From NCBI RefSeq assembly GCF_003967515.1, contig NZ_BIFQ01000001.1, forward strand, positions 5,332,001 to 5,396,000: a DNA stretch of 64,000 nucleotides. The letters are read 5' to 3'. Every line of letters begins with the position of its first letter. The first letter of the stretch is position 1. Shown here one piece after another: positions 18,841-27,651 of the stretch. The notes under the pieces are model-generated. The model worked only from the letters and a program-made list of their open reading frames with translations, did no database searches and was not told where the DNA came from. The position numbers and the translations under genes are program-made. Source of the stretch: Dictyobacter aurantiacus (GTDB lineage: Bacteria; Chloroflexota; Ktedonobacteria; Ktedonobacterales; Ktedonobacteraceae).

Positions 18841-19341
18841 ATGCAAGAACAGAGGACTGGACAACAGAGAGGCGCCTCGTTTATATGGAAATGGGGGGCG
18901 ATCTTTGGGGGCATTCTGGGCGTGATCCAGGTCTTATTCTCCCAACTCCCTCACAAATTGATACTGGACCTTCCCCTGTGGCTGATCGGTTTTTTCCTGA
19001 TCGGTATGTTCGCCGCACGTCAAACTGGCCGGATCGAGACGGGGGCGCTCATTGGACTCATCACCGGCCTGATTGGCGGCCTGATCGTGGTGCTTTTCGG
19101 AGTTATTCAAGTGGTGGGCAATAATCCCCAGATCGCCCAGGCCCTCAATCGGGCTGCGCAGATGGCGCAACAACGGGGTAAGACGCTCTCGTTAACTGAA
19201 CTACGAACGATCGCGATTGTCGGCGGCCTGATCGTGACGGAGGCCCTGGAGATTGGTTTAGGATCGGGCATAGGCGCATTGGGCGGTCTACTGGGACGGC
19301 GCCTGGCCAGGCCCCATACCAATGGACCTTTACCATTCTAA
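18841..19341 (+). CDS. Glycine-rich membrane protein of unknown function
   Basis: A 166-residue protein with three to four predicted helices, two of them rich in glycine (GALIGLITGLIGGLIVVLFG and LGSGIGALGGLLGRRLA). A polar stretch NPQIAQALNRAAQMAQQRG lies between helices. AAAGGA is 8 nt before the ATG at 18841; earlier in-frame ATGs lack a site. The Gly-zipper composition resembles small pore-like or stress-membrane proteins, but no family is recognised. Confidence 0.6.
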   Translation: MQEQRTGQQRGASFIWKWGAIFGGILGVIQVLFSQLPHKLILDLPLWLIGFFLIGMFAARQTGRIETGALIGLITGLIGGLIVVLFGVIQVVGNNPQIAQALNRAAQMAQQRGKTLSLTELRTIAIVGGLIVTEALEIGLGSGIGALGGLLGRRLARPHTNGPLPF

Positions 19342-19378
19342 GCTCTGGCTCAGAGCCGTTCTTCTTGCATTGGCGAAA

Positions 19379-19657
19379 TTAAAATCCCGCCATCGACGGC
19401 CGGATGTACCGCTCAGGTGCAGAGCCTGGTAGGAAGCGCAGCAGATCGTTGACGGCCACGTCCCACTGGTTCAGCAGTTTCTGCTGTTCGCGGACCAGGG
19501 CCTCGCGGCGGTTGAGGACCGCCCAGGTTCCGCCCAGGCTCTCTTGATCCAGCACCTGGTCGGTTTTTTGCTCCATCATGGCATCGAGCTCACGTATCCG
19601 CTGCGTGAGCTCTTCTATGCGCGCCTGCGCCTCCTTATACGTGGCTGCTTCTCCCAT
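19379..19657 (-). CDS. Small coiled-coil protein, paralogue of 15037-15318
   Basis: A 92-residue helical protein (YKEAQARIEELTQRIRELDA) with the shared core SLGGTWAVLNRREALVREQ and QWDVAVNDLLRF. GTG 19663, ATG 19660 and ATG 19657 are all in frame; 19657 gives the best spacing (7 nt) from AGGAG. The two paralogues bracket the ABC operon and are both on the minus strand, which suggests an old duplication around it. Function is unknown. Confidence 0.7.
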   Translation of the reverse strand: MGEAATYKEAQARIEELTQRIRELDAMMEQKTDQVLDQESLGGTWAVLNRREALVREQQKLLNQWDVAVNDLLRFLPGSAPERYIRPSMAGF

Positions 19658-19909
19658 CATCACTCTCCTGAATGTATCATGGCAACCGGTTGACCAATTG
19701 TACCTCTTCTGATGGACGGACAGCTATGAATACAATCCCCTCCGTGCGCTTTTCTTATAGCGTATAATCCACCCTTTTCATCAGCGTATCGCGTAATATT
19801 TATGGGTGTCAAACACATGAACACGCGTGAATGGTGCCCTATCACGATCATGTTCCTTGTTGCCTGGATATAATCCGATCATGGCCCAGACATCGCAGCC
19901 TTGTGTGAC

Positions 19910-20110
19910 CTACTCTTCCTCGATGTTCTGTACACGCCCGACCTGTCCATCGACCAGCCGTACCTTGATCCCATGGGGATGAGAAGGGGAGTTTGTCAAA
20001 ATATCCTTGACGACGCCTCGGGTCAGCCTTCCTGTTCGCTGGTCTTGCTTGAGGACGATTGACACGGTCATTCCCGGACGTATATGTTGGCGGATGTGTC
20101 CATCTGGCAT
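19910..20110 (-). CDS. ywbE: YwbE family protein
   Basis: A 66-residue protein nearly collinear with YwbE of Bacillus: IRPGMTVSIVLKQDQRTGRL, TRGVVKDILTNSPSHPHGIK and VRLVDGQVGRVQNI. Conservation is very high in this family (DUF2196), whose biochemical role is not established; the compact beta fold suggests nucleic acid or ribosome binding. The start is ATG 20110 with only a weak GAAAG upstream. It is a single gene. Confidence 0.92.
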   Translation of the reverse strand: MPDGHIRQHIRPGMTVSIVLKQDQRTGRLTRGVVKDILTNSPSHPHGIKVRLVDGQVGRVQNIEEE

Positions 20111-20428
20111 GCAGTTGCGCTTTCTACTATCATCTCTGGCGAATATAGATAGCCTCTTTTCCCAGAGCGTATTTTACGTGTTTCTCGATGTCCACCATCA
20201 CACATTGGATGGGGCATCACCCATCCAGAGTAGCACACTTTCCCTCATGAGTCCATCTTTACGATGAATAATCCAGAGCCATTATGTACATTATTCTTTT
20301 ATGTGTGGAGTGTGTGCTATGGGCGGGGGCATACATGCCAATATCCTCGATAATATTGCAATGTTTCATGCATTGATTTAAGATGCCCTTGCTGTATTTA
20401 TGTAGATGTACACAGGGAGGGACGCCAC
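20111..20428. other. Divergent gap with no gene
   Basis: 318 bp between ywbE and the DUF4037 gene. It must hold both promoters. No clear hairpin, repeat or short gene was seen. Confidence 0.4.
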
Positions 20429-21547
20429 ATGAAGGGTCTGGAGCTGGCTGAGAGCTTTTTCTTTCACGCGGTCTTGCCGATTATTGAGCGGGAGTTCCCG
20501 CAGTTAGAGGATCGCTACGCGGCGGGGTTGCTGGGCTACGGTTCGGATGTGCTGGGACACGATGACGAGTGGTCGCGCGACCACGAGTGGGGGCCGCGCT
20601 GCATCCTCTGGCTGGATGAGCGGGACTACGTGCGCTACGCGGAGCGGCTCAACATGGTGCTCAATGAGCAGCTGCCCGCCTCTTTTCGGGATTACGCGAC
20701 CCGCTTCTGCTTCGATGAAGAGGCCGGTTGCCTGGTGCCCGCGCCCTCTCCGGAGGAGGGATTTCATCACGTGGCTATCACCAATGTGGTGCGCTACCTT
20801 GAGCTGCAATATGGCCTGACCAGCCTGGAGCTCACGCCGTCCGACTGGCTCTGCATTCCCGAGCAGAAGCTGCTGGAGCTGACCCGTGGCAGGATCTTCG
20901 TCGATCCGGTAGGCGACATCACGGCTGTGCGCGAGGAGTTCGCCTATCTGCCGGATGACATCTGGCGCTACAAGCTGTTCTACGCCTGGGAGAAGATCAA
21001 GGATTATGACGTGGTTGGCCTGTGCGCGGCGCGCGGCGATACGCTCTCGGCCAGAATGATGCTCTACAAAGTGGTCGAGCACGTGGTGCGCCTGACCTTC
21101 CTGCTCAATCGCGCCTACTGTCCCGGCACCATGAAGTGGTTCTCGCGCGAGTTCTATGCCCTGCCGCGTCTCGCCGGGGAGATCGGACCGCGCCTGGAAT
21201 CCTGCCTCGTGCTCGACGACCTGGGGCAGTCCGTCCTGCTGTTGGAGGAAGCGCTCTCGCTCCTTTTCGAGGAGCAGCGGAGCCTTGAGATTACGCGCCC
21301 CTGCCAGCTGCTGCCGCCCTCTGTATATAGCCGTGGGCAGATGAGCGTCTCATTCGCGGATGTGCAGGCCGCCCTGCGCGAGTCCCTGCCACCAGAGCTG
21401 CAGGACTGCGATACGCCGGGCGCCATCGACCAATGGGTCACCAACGATGATCTGCTCCTCTTTCCCGACAACTTCCGCAAGTTCAAGCCTGTCTATCAGG
21501 ACAACGAGAAGATCCCCCGCGACGACGTCGGCGACCTCCTGCTGTAG
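20429..21547 (+). CDS. DUF4037 protein, nucleotidyltransferase-like
   Basis: A 372-residue protein. Near residue 38 it reads GYGSDVLGHDDEWSRDHEWG, a GS-x9-D-x-D-like motif of the nucleotidyltransferase fold that opens DUF4037 proteins. The C-terminal half (FYAWEKIKDYDVVGLCAARG) is the helical DUF4037 domain. Substrate and partner are unknown; the fold suggests nucleotide or aminoglycoside modification. The ATG follows CAGGGAGGGACGCCAC. It is a single gene, converging on an SDR gene with a shared terminator. Confidence 0.85.
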   Translation: MKGLELAESFFFHAVLPIIEREFPQLEDRYAAGLLGYGSDVLGHDDEWSRDHEWGPRCILWLDERDYVRYAERLNMVLNEQLPASFRDYATRFCFDEEAGCLVPAPSPEEGFHHVAITNVVRYLELQYGLTSLELTPSDWLCIPEQKLLELTRGRIFVDPVGDITAVREEFAYLPDDIWRYKLFYAWEKIKDYDVVGLCAARGDTLSARMMLYKVVEHVVRLTFLLNRAYCPGTMKWFSREFYALPRLAGEIGPRLESCLVLDDLGQSVLLLEEALSLLFEEQRSLEITRPCQLLPPSVYSRGQMSVSFADVQAALRESLPPELQDCDTPGAIDQWVTNDDLLLFPDNFRKFKPVYQDNEKIPRDDVGDLLL

Positions 21548-21584
21548 GTGCCGAACTCGCCCCGGCACCTACAGCAGGAGGTCG
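21532..21584. terminator. Bidirectional terminator between convergent genes
   Basis: Perfect 22-bp arms (21532-21553 and 21563-21584) with a 9-nt loop; the left arm overlaps the DUF4037 stop. Confidence 0.85.
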
Positions 21585-21589
21585 TGGGA

Positions 21590-22390
21590 TTAGATGACGG
21601 TGCGCACCGTGCCGCCGTCGACGCGGATCGTGGCGCCGCTTATATAATCGGCGAGCGGGCTGGCCAGGTAGGCGACCGCCATGGCGATCTCCTGTGGCCG
21701 ACCGAAACGGCCTGTGTCGTTTGGCGCCATGGCCTGCGTCGCGTTGCGTTCGATCTCCTCCCAGGCATCGCCCCAGCCATGAGCCTGCGCCATATGGGTG
21801 AGCGCTGTCTGAAATCCTTCCGTAAGAATCGCGCCGGGCGCCACGACGTTTGATGTCACGCCGGTGTCTGTCAGTTCGCGTGCGAGGGAGACCGCCAGAT
21901 TATGGCGGGCCGCCAGGGATGCGTTGTAGTGTGGCATGATTGCACTCGGTTGCTGCGATAGGCCGCCTCCGATCTGGATGACGCGCCCCCAGTGTCGCTC
22001 ACGCATCTGCGGCACGAGATGCTTGATCATGCGCACGCTGGAAATGACGTTGGTGTTGTAGGTCTCAGCCCAGTCTGCAGTCGTCGTCTGCTCCCATGAG
22101 AGGTAGCCAATGAAGCCAGCATTGTTGACCAGAATGTCGATAGGGCCGCCAGCGAGCGCCGCGGTCGCGACCGCCTCGGCCCCGGCGTCGGTGGTGAGAT
22201 CGCCAAGCGCGACCTCGGCTTTTCCTCCTGTGGCGCGGATCGCCTCAGCGACCGCGTTGGCCCGGCCTTCATCGCGGCCGTGTACCACAACTGTAATGCC
22301 CTCCGTGGCCAGTAGCTTCGCGATCGCCTCGCCGATTCCAGAGCTCGATCCGGTCACTAATGCCCTCTTACCTGTCAGTCTTAAATCCAT
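21590..22390 (-). CDS. SDR-family protein lacking the usual Ser and Lys
   Basis: A 266-residue Rossmann protein. The NAD(P) motif is TGSSSGIG near residue 14, NNAGF near residue 90, and a PGAILTEG loop follows. The catalytic tyrosine is present in PHYNASLAARHN (~residue 155), but the normal YxxxK lysine is Leu, and the serine ~13 residues before it is Gly (VIQIGGGLSQ). It may be a specialised subfamily or use another mechanism. RBS AAAGGAA precedes the ATG at 22390. It is divergent from the MmyB-like regulator at 22559, which probably controls it. Confidence 0.82.
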   Translation of the reverse strand: MDLRLTGKRALVTGSSSGIGEAIAKLLATEGITVVVHGRDEGRANAVAEAIRATGGKAEVALGDLTTDAGAEAVATAALAGGPIDILVNNAGFIGYLSWEQTTTADWAETYNTNVISSVRMIKHLVPQMRERHWGRVIQIGGGLSQQPSAIMPHYNASLAARHNLAVSLARELTDTGVTSNVVAPGAILTEGFQTALTHMAQAHGWGDAWEEIERNATQAMAPNDTGRFGRPQEIAMAVAYLASPLADYISGATIRVDGGTVRTVI

Positions 22391-22558
22391 GATGTTTTCC
22401 TTTTTATTTCACTTGCTCGCCTGCAGGCACTCCACCCGCAGCGCTAAGAGTATGGTATACTGAAGAAGATCATGGGACAAGATGAGCAATGATCATAGGA
22501 ATCATACTCCTCGTTTTAGATGTTGCTTTTTGCGGATACCGCATTGAAGGAGGCTGAC

Positions 22559-23731
22559 ATGGTTGGTCAGAGGCAGCGGCAAGAATATCGTTTGCACGAA
22601 CTGGGAGATTTTCTGCGTACGCGCCGGGCCAGGTTGATGCCTGAAGCGGTAGGACTACCGCGAGGAAGCAGGCGCAAAACTCCTGGACTTAGACGAGCGG
22701 AAGTGGCACAGATGGTAGGCGTGAGCGTGGATTGGTACACCTGGCTAGAGCAGGGACGCCCCATTACGCCCTCAACGCAGGTTTTAGAGCGCCTGGTGCA
22801 GACGTTGCGCCTGGATGTGAATGAAAGAACTCACCTCTTCCTCCTGGCCCAGCAGCAACCACCGCCGGCGCAGTTCCTGGAACCCGAGATCGTCAGTCCG
22901 GCGTTACAGCATTTCCTTGATCAGTTTGGCGCTCGTCCGGCCTTTGTGTCGGGAAGACGATGGGATATCCTGGCCTGGAACGACGCTGGATGCGCGCTCT
23001 TTGGCGATTATAGCCAGATGACCGCCCCGCGCGAACGCAATACGATCTGGAACATCTTCACCGATCCCCAGGCGCGGCAATTCGTCGTCGATTGGGAAGA
23101 AGATGCGCGACACCTCTTAGCCCAATTCCGGAGCATGTACGGTCGTTATCCTGCAGACGCCCAATTGACGGAGTTGATCCATGATCTCATGCTCGCCAGC
23201 CCTGAATTTCGCGCCTGGTGGCCTGATCATGAAGTACAGAGTGGACAGGAAGGGCGGAAAGCGCTCAATCATCCACAGGTGGGGCTGCTCGTGTTTGAAC
23301 GCCTGACCTTTCAGGTCTTTGATACGCCGGATCTCAAAGTTACCGTGTATACGCCGCTGGAGGAGGCCGACACGCCGCGCAAACTGGAGCAACTGCTGGA
23401 TCAGTGGCACCAGCACCACGGGAGGCAGCCCCATATCCCGCAAGCGGCCGACAATCATCCACAGGCGCAGCGACCAGAACAAGACACGGTGGGATTGTGG
23501 CTGGCGCAGTGCGGTCAAAGGGTGGAGGACGCGTGGGTGGCTAACAGCGAGGTCATGACCTCCTATACAAACTGGTGCGCGGCCCACGGTTACACGCCAA
23601 AGAAGGCGAAAGGCTTATCTCAAGCGTTGGCCGCGCATGGCCTGGAAGTCGGTGTGCGCCAATGGGTCTACACTGGACCAGGGATGCGCACAAAAACACG
23701 TGGAGTGCGAGGTCTGCGCGTGCACGACTGA
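22559..23731 (+). CDS. MmyB-like HTH regulator with primase-type C-terminal domain
   Basis: 390 residues. Residues ~10-90 are an XRE-like HTH with the family hallmarks KTPGLRRAEVAQMVGVS and DWYTWLEQGRPITPS. Residues ~105-270 are the MmyB ligand-binding (PAS-like) domain (DILAWNDAGCALFGDYSQM, FNHP-like LNHPQVGLLVFE). A linker leads to an unusual tail (~300-390): VGLWLAQCGQRV...YTNWCAAHGYTPKKAKGL...LAAHGLEVG, which resembles the winged-helix C-terminus of P4/D5-type phage primases. GAAGGAGG lies 5 nt before the ATG at 22559. It is divergent from the SDR gene. Confidence 0.85.
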   Translation: MVGQRQRQEYRLHELGDFLRTRRARLMPEAVGLPRGSRRKTPGLRRAEVAQMVGVSVDWYTWLEQGRPITPSTQVLERLVQTLRLDVNERTHLFLLAQQQPPPAQFLEPEIVSPALQHFLDQFGARPAFVSGRRWDILAWNDAGCALFGDYSQMTAPRERNTIWNIFTDPQARQFVVDWEEDARHLLAQFRSMYGRYPADAQLTELIHDLMLASPEFRAWWPDHEVQSGQEGRKALNHPQVGLLVFERLTFQVFDTPDLKVTVYTPLEEADTPRKLEQLLDQWHQHHGRQPHIPQAADNHPQAQRPEQDTVGLWLAQCGQRVEDAWVANSEVMTSYTNWCAAHGYTPKKAKGLSQALAAHGLEVGVRQWVYTGPGMRTKTRGVRGLRVHD

Positions 23732-23752
23732 TATCGGACAACGAATGCACCT

Positions 23753-23780
23753 GGGGACAGATGATTGTCAATCTGTCCCC
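23753..23780. terminator. Hairpin between convergent genes
   Basis: GGGGACAGAT and ATCTGTCCCC form 10-bp arms with an 8-nt loop, 20 bp after the regulator stop. Confidence 0.6.
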
Positions 23781-23894
23781 GGCCATAGCTCATCTTCTCA
23801 AGCAAGTCCCTCGCTCTTCTTACCAGTACCTTGTCGGCTTCCTGGCCCCATCTGTCCCCAGATCGCTGCATAAAGTCATCTCTGTTCTGAAGAT

Positions 23895-24818
23895 TTAGTC
23901 GATCCTTCCCGCCGGGCGCATAATCTGCCGCACGATATAGTGTTGCTCTGCCTCGGTGAGGTAGCCGGAGAATGTGACGGGTCCCAGGACCTTGAGCAGC
24001 CGGGTGGCACACTCCTCGTACGGTACCATGATGGGGGCGGGGTCCCGGCCCGATAGACTGACCTGGCGCGCCATCCCTTCGACGTGTCCGGCGACGCGCC
24101 AGCCTGTCCATAGTCGTTCTAAGGCTGCCAGGTAGCGCGGATCAAGTGTGGATGGATCCCAGACCCATAGTTGCTGGGTCACGACATCCAGCAATGCTCC
24201 ACCCGCGAACTCCTCATCCCGCTCATGAGGGAGCGCGGAGGGCCGCTTTTTCGCTAAAAGATCGCATAGGCGGGGGCCAATGGCCAGGACCATGCCGGGC
24301 AGGTCTCCCAGGATGTAATCGGAGACCGCGCCGTCTTGCCATCGGATCGTAATAAGGGTATTCGTATAGTCGTAATCACCGAACAGCTTTTCGTCATTGG
24401 TCGGATGTGCAGGATCAAAGCCTTGCGCAGAGTCGAAGTCCAGGTCGTCTTCCTGGACGTTAGATTGGCCACGGGGCAGGGCCGCTTGCAGGTCGGCATT
24501 GCCGTGCATGGCCCAATCGATGCTCCATGCGGGACACAGCGCGCGCAGCGCGGCGAGCAGGGGGCGTCTCAGATAGGGTCTGTAGCAAATATCTTCACCG
24601 CCCCAGAAGAGCAGGCGCCTCTGATCCCGGTCCACCAGCAGGCCACCCGGCGTCCAATACAGGCTGTCGGCGGGGTAGGCGAACCATCCTTCAACGTTCC
24701 GCCATTCTTCCAGCGCATCTACCAGTACATATGACGGTAGGGTGGCGCCTATCCCGAGGCCGAGATGGATTGTTGCCTCGCCTCGTTCTACTATTACACA
24801 ATGGGCGCGATCCCCCAT
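23895..24818 (-). CDS. Protein of unknown function
   Basis: A 307-residue soluble protein. It has a W-rich N-terminal half (WRNVEGWFAYPADSLYW; RRLLFWGGEDICYRPYLRR), an acidic patch EDDLDFDSAQGFD, and a charged C-terminus. No known motif is recognised, and no signal peptide or membrane helix is seen. GGGAAGAAGG lies directly before the ATG at 24818. A TPR protein gene lies 62 nt upstream on the same strand and may be in the same operon. Its layout resembles stand-alone SMI1/SUKH-type or immunity-like proteins only loosely. Confidence 0.55.
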   Translation of the reverse strand: MGDRAHCVIVERGEATIHLGLGIGATLPSYVLVDALEEWRNVEGWFAYPADSLYWTPGGLLVDRDQRRLLFWGGEDICYRPYLRRPLLAALRALCPAWSIDWAMHGNADLQAALPRGQSNVQEDDLDFDSAQGFDPAHPTNDEKLFGDYDYTNTLITIRWQDGAVSDYILGDLPGMVLAIGPRLCDLLAKKRPSALPHERDEEFAGGALLDVVTQQLWVWDPSTLDPRYLAALERLWTGWRVAGHVEGMARQVSLSGRDPAPIMVPYEECATRLLKVLGPVTFSGYLTEAEQHYIVRQIMRPAGRID

Positions 24819-24880
24819 GCCTTCTTCCCTTGCCGAGACGCATTCTATCTACTATGCAAATACATGATTTTAAATGCAGC

Positions 24881-25414
24881 CTATTCGAGCGTTTTCAGCG
24901 CGTCGAGCGATTGCCGGGTAGCCGCGATGGCGCGCGGATCACCTTTTTGCTGCCGCAGGTCTAAGGCCTGCTCAAAGCAGGCGCGGGCCTGAGCGATCAT
25001 GCCCTGTTCGGCATAGCAGCGGCCCTGGTGCTGCAGGATGGTATCCTCGTATTGCTCCTGGTGGTAGTCCCTGGCCTTCTGCAGCGCCTGCTGGAACAGA
25101 TCCTGTGCCTCGTGACGCTGGCCGAGATACTGCTGTGCCGTAGCCAGGTGCAGAAGATTGACGACCTCCAGGCGCTGATCTCCCACCAGTCGAGCCAGCG
25201 CGAACGCCTGCCCCAGCAGCGGGGCGGCCTCTTTCTCCTCACCAAGCATGGTGAGACGGTGTCCGAGGCGGCTCAAGCACTCCAACTGACAGCGCTCATC
25301 GCCATCGACGCGTGCCTGCTCCAGTTCCTCGTAGTCCTGTTCAACCTGCTGCCTCAGCGCAGCGCGATCCTCCGGCTGGAAGCGTTGAAAAAACGTTGTC
25401 GCCTGTCGATCCAT
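24881..25414 (-). CDS. TPR-repeat protein
   Basis: A 177-residue all-helical protein with three to four tetratricopeptide repeats, for example LLGQAFALARLVGD, AQDLFQQALQKARDY and ARACFEQALDLRQQKGD. Such proteins serve as interaction scaffolds. AAGGAG lies 6 nt before the ATG at 25414. It is followed by the unknown 307-residue protein, suggesting a two-gene unit. Confidence 0.85.
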   Translation of the reverse strand: MDRQATTFFQRFQPEDRAALRQQVEQDYEELEQARVDGDERCQLECLSRLGHRLTMLGEEKEAAPLLGQAFALARLVGDQRLEVVNLLHLATAQQYLGQRHEAQDLFQQALQKARDYHQEQYEDTILQHQGRCYAEQGMIAQARACFEQALDLRQQKGDPRAIAATRQSLDALKTLE

Positions 25415-25705
25415 TGCTTTGCTCCTTCATTTCAAGTTATGGAGACACATGTTCCGACCTGTCCGGACTGTTTGTTTGCGTCGCAGTAGCTCCCGCTCTC
25501 CTTGATCGTCGATTGCTCTTATTATGGTATGCTTTTTTTAACGGAAAAGCAATATAGCTTAACATAGTTGGACGAGTGTTATCAATTGGGAGCGGAATAT
25601 CCGGGTTGGTGCCATCGATATACAAAGAGGCAGTAACGAGGATTTTGGCCTGAAACCCAATGTATTCAATAGCGGTATGTGCGCATCTTGCGGGCAAAAA
25701 AATCA

Positions 25706-26110
25706 ACTTTAGAGCAAGCAGCAAGAAAAACGACAAATCGCAGCGGAAGATGGAACATCCCTCGACCCGGTCATGTCCCCGTAGGCGGCATAGGATTGCG
25801 GCCTCTTCGATGCTGTATTTTTTCTGAAAAGCAGCAATCCGACCTTGTGCATGCCGCTCTGTTGGCGTACGATATGTCGGCTTCTGCACGGAGCAGGACC
25901 GCTTTCCCGATTTTTAGGAACGATATCGTACGTGAACGGGTGCGGCATGCACAAGGCCGGATTGCTGCCTGAGCGGCACACCAACGTCTCGAGAAAGCCG
26001 CAAAGCCGGGGCAAGCCCGGCAACTACGGCCGCCTACGGGGACATGATCGTGATCGGGGACCGCTCACATGCGTTCCTATGACGTTTCGCGTGCCCAAAT
26101 GCTTCCCTGT
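25706..26110. repeat. Composite palindromic repeat, copy 1
   Basis: The core 25781-26040 starts GTAGGCGGCATAGGATTGCG and ends with a partial inverse. Inner arms at 25831-25857 and 25942-25968 (GCAGCAATCC, CTTGTGCATGCCGC and complement) enclose a centre with CGTACG. The left flank 25706-25780 is ~90% identical to the complement of the right flank of copy 3 (48437-48520). There are at least three more copies at 34104, 48199 and 56783. It lies in a 1.2-kb gap between divergent genes. Confidence 0.8.
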
Positions 26111-26255
26111 TTTCGCTAAAGTTGAAGGTATTGCCCCTTGTGAGCGCTTGCCGCGAAGCGGCTCCGTCCAGTATCGAGAATGAAGATCGCACCTACGTTT
26201 CTCATTGCCTTCCCCTGGGCAAAAATATGATGCGCACCCAGGATGTTTTTTTGTG

Positions 26256-26284
26256 TTGACAGCGATTGCTGAGTATGGTACATT
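26256..26284 (+). promoter_or_regulatory. Strong sigma-A-like promoter with long leader
   Basis: TTGACA (26256-26261), a 17-bp spacer and TACATT (26279-26284). The next start codon is at 26625, so the implied leader is about 330 nt, which contains no gene-like frame. Confidence 0.55.
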
Positions 26285-26624
26285 TTGCTCATGAATATAT
26301 TTTATCTGCGCATTGTACGGGCTAATGTCCCTGCCTCCTTGCGAGCCTGATTGCAGAGCTTACAGGGAGGCGCGATTCAATACGAAGAGTAATTCTTCTC
26401 CTTCGTCCACCGATGTAATCTGAACTGCATCGGTGTGTGCTGCTTTACCTTTTCCCTCCTCTTTTGTGTGCCTGGGCCAGGCTCTCCACGTTCTGGCCAC
26501 CTCTCCCATCCCATTCTATCCCTTTTTATGTTGCGCGGCACACACGGCCCCATTTTGCCAGGCAGAGGCTGGCCAGAATCTTTGACGTTGTCACTCATTG
26601 CATTCTGGAAGGCAGGTTTATCTC

Positions 26625-27488
26625 ATGGCAAAACAACATCCGCATTTTCTGACTGGACAGCATGATCGCTCTATACCCGCGCACGATCCCGCTCTGATTA
26701 TCACCAGCAGAAACAACCCGAGGATCAGGCTACTGCGCGCCCTTCTGAAGCGTTCCGAGCGCGAGAGCAGCGGGCTGGCCCTGATTGAGGGTCGCCACCA
26801 TGTGCTGGAGGCTCTGCAGCATCCCGGCCTGGTGCGTCAGCTCCTCGCTGTGCCTGAGGCGCTGAAGGGCCAGCGGGTCTGGGATCTGTTTGAAGACTAT
26901 CGGCGGCGGGGCGGCTCCTACCTGTTCGTCAGCGTTGATGTGCTGGAGTCCTTCTCGTTCAAGTTCGCGCATCAGGGGATCGCCGCCGTGATTGAGCAGC
27001 GCTGGGAATCTCTGGAGCAGGTGAAGCTGGCGCGGGGCGACTACTGGCTGGCCCTTGAGGCTATTCAGGATCCCGGCAACCTGGGCACGATCCTGCGCAC
27101 CTGTGACGCCACCGGTTGCTGTGGCGTGCTGCTGCTGGATCACACGACCGATCCCTATGACCTGGCCGCCCTGCGCGCCAGTCGGGGCGCCATCTTCACC
27201 CGGCGTCTCGTCCGAGCCTCGTTCCCATCTTTCGTGGACTGGAAGCGGCGCCACGGCTACACCGTCATCGGCACATCAGACGCGGCATCCGCGCACTATA
27301 AACTGATCAACTATCCTGAAGCGGCCATTCTGCTTATGGGGAGTGAGCGCCAGGGTCTCTCCGCCGAGCAGCAGGCGGCCTGTGACCTCGTCGTCAGCAT
27401 CCCCATGCGCGGTAGCAGCGATTCCCTCAACGTCTCGATCGCCGCCGCCGTCGTCCTCTACGAGATCATCCAGGGTGACATCTATTGA
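26625..27488 (+). CDS. SpoU/TrmH-family RNA 2'-O-methyltransferase
   Basis: A 287-residue SAM-dependent methyltransferase with the SPOUT knot. Motif 1 is QDPGNLGTILRTCDATG, motif 2 LLMGSERQGLS, motif 3 SIPMRGSSDSLNVSIAAAV. The N-terminal ~110 residues form the substrate-binding domain (ITSRNNPRIRLLRALLKRSE; LIEGRHHVLEAL) seen in 23S rRNA 2'-O-ribose methyltransferases such as TsnR and RlmB. The ATG at 26625 is favoured over a TTG at 26598. It is a single gene closed by a terminator. Confidence 0.92.
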   Translation: MAKQHPHFLTGQHDRSIPAHDPALIITSRNNPRIRLLRALLKRSERESSGLALIEGRHHVLEALQHPGLVRQLLAVPEALKGQRVWDLFEDYRRRGGSYLFVSVDVLESFSFKFAHQGIAAVIEQRWESLEQVKLARGDYWLALEAIQDPGNLGTILRTCDATGCCGVLLLDHTTDPYDLAALRASRGAIFTRRLVRASFPSFVDWKRRHGYTVIGTSDAASAHYKLINYPEAAILLMGSERQGLSAEQQAACDLVVSIPMRGSSDSLNVSIAAAVVLYEIIQGDIY

Positions 27489-27517
27489 CCAGGCTTCTGT
27501 GCTAAAGGCCAGAATGC

Positions 27518-27554
27518 CGGAGATTGAGTGCAAATTTTTTGCACTCAATCTCCG
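27518..27554. terminator. Terminator of the methyltransferase gene
   Basis: 17-bp perfect arms (27518-27534, 27538-27554) with a TTT loop. Confidence 0.85.
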
Positions 27555-27651
27555 ACCCCCTTTCACCAATCAGCCGATTTTCCACGTTCGCGTGTGATGC
27601 GCGGTCGAAGCACGTGTGGGTTTGGGAATGTTCCTCGTAGCTTCAGGGATG

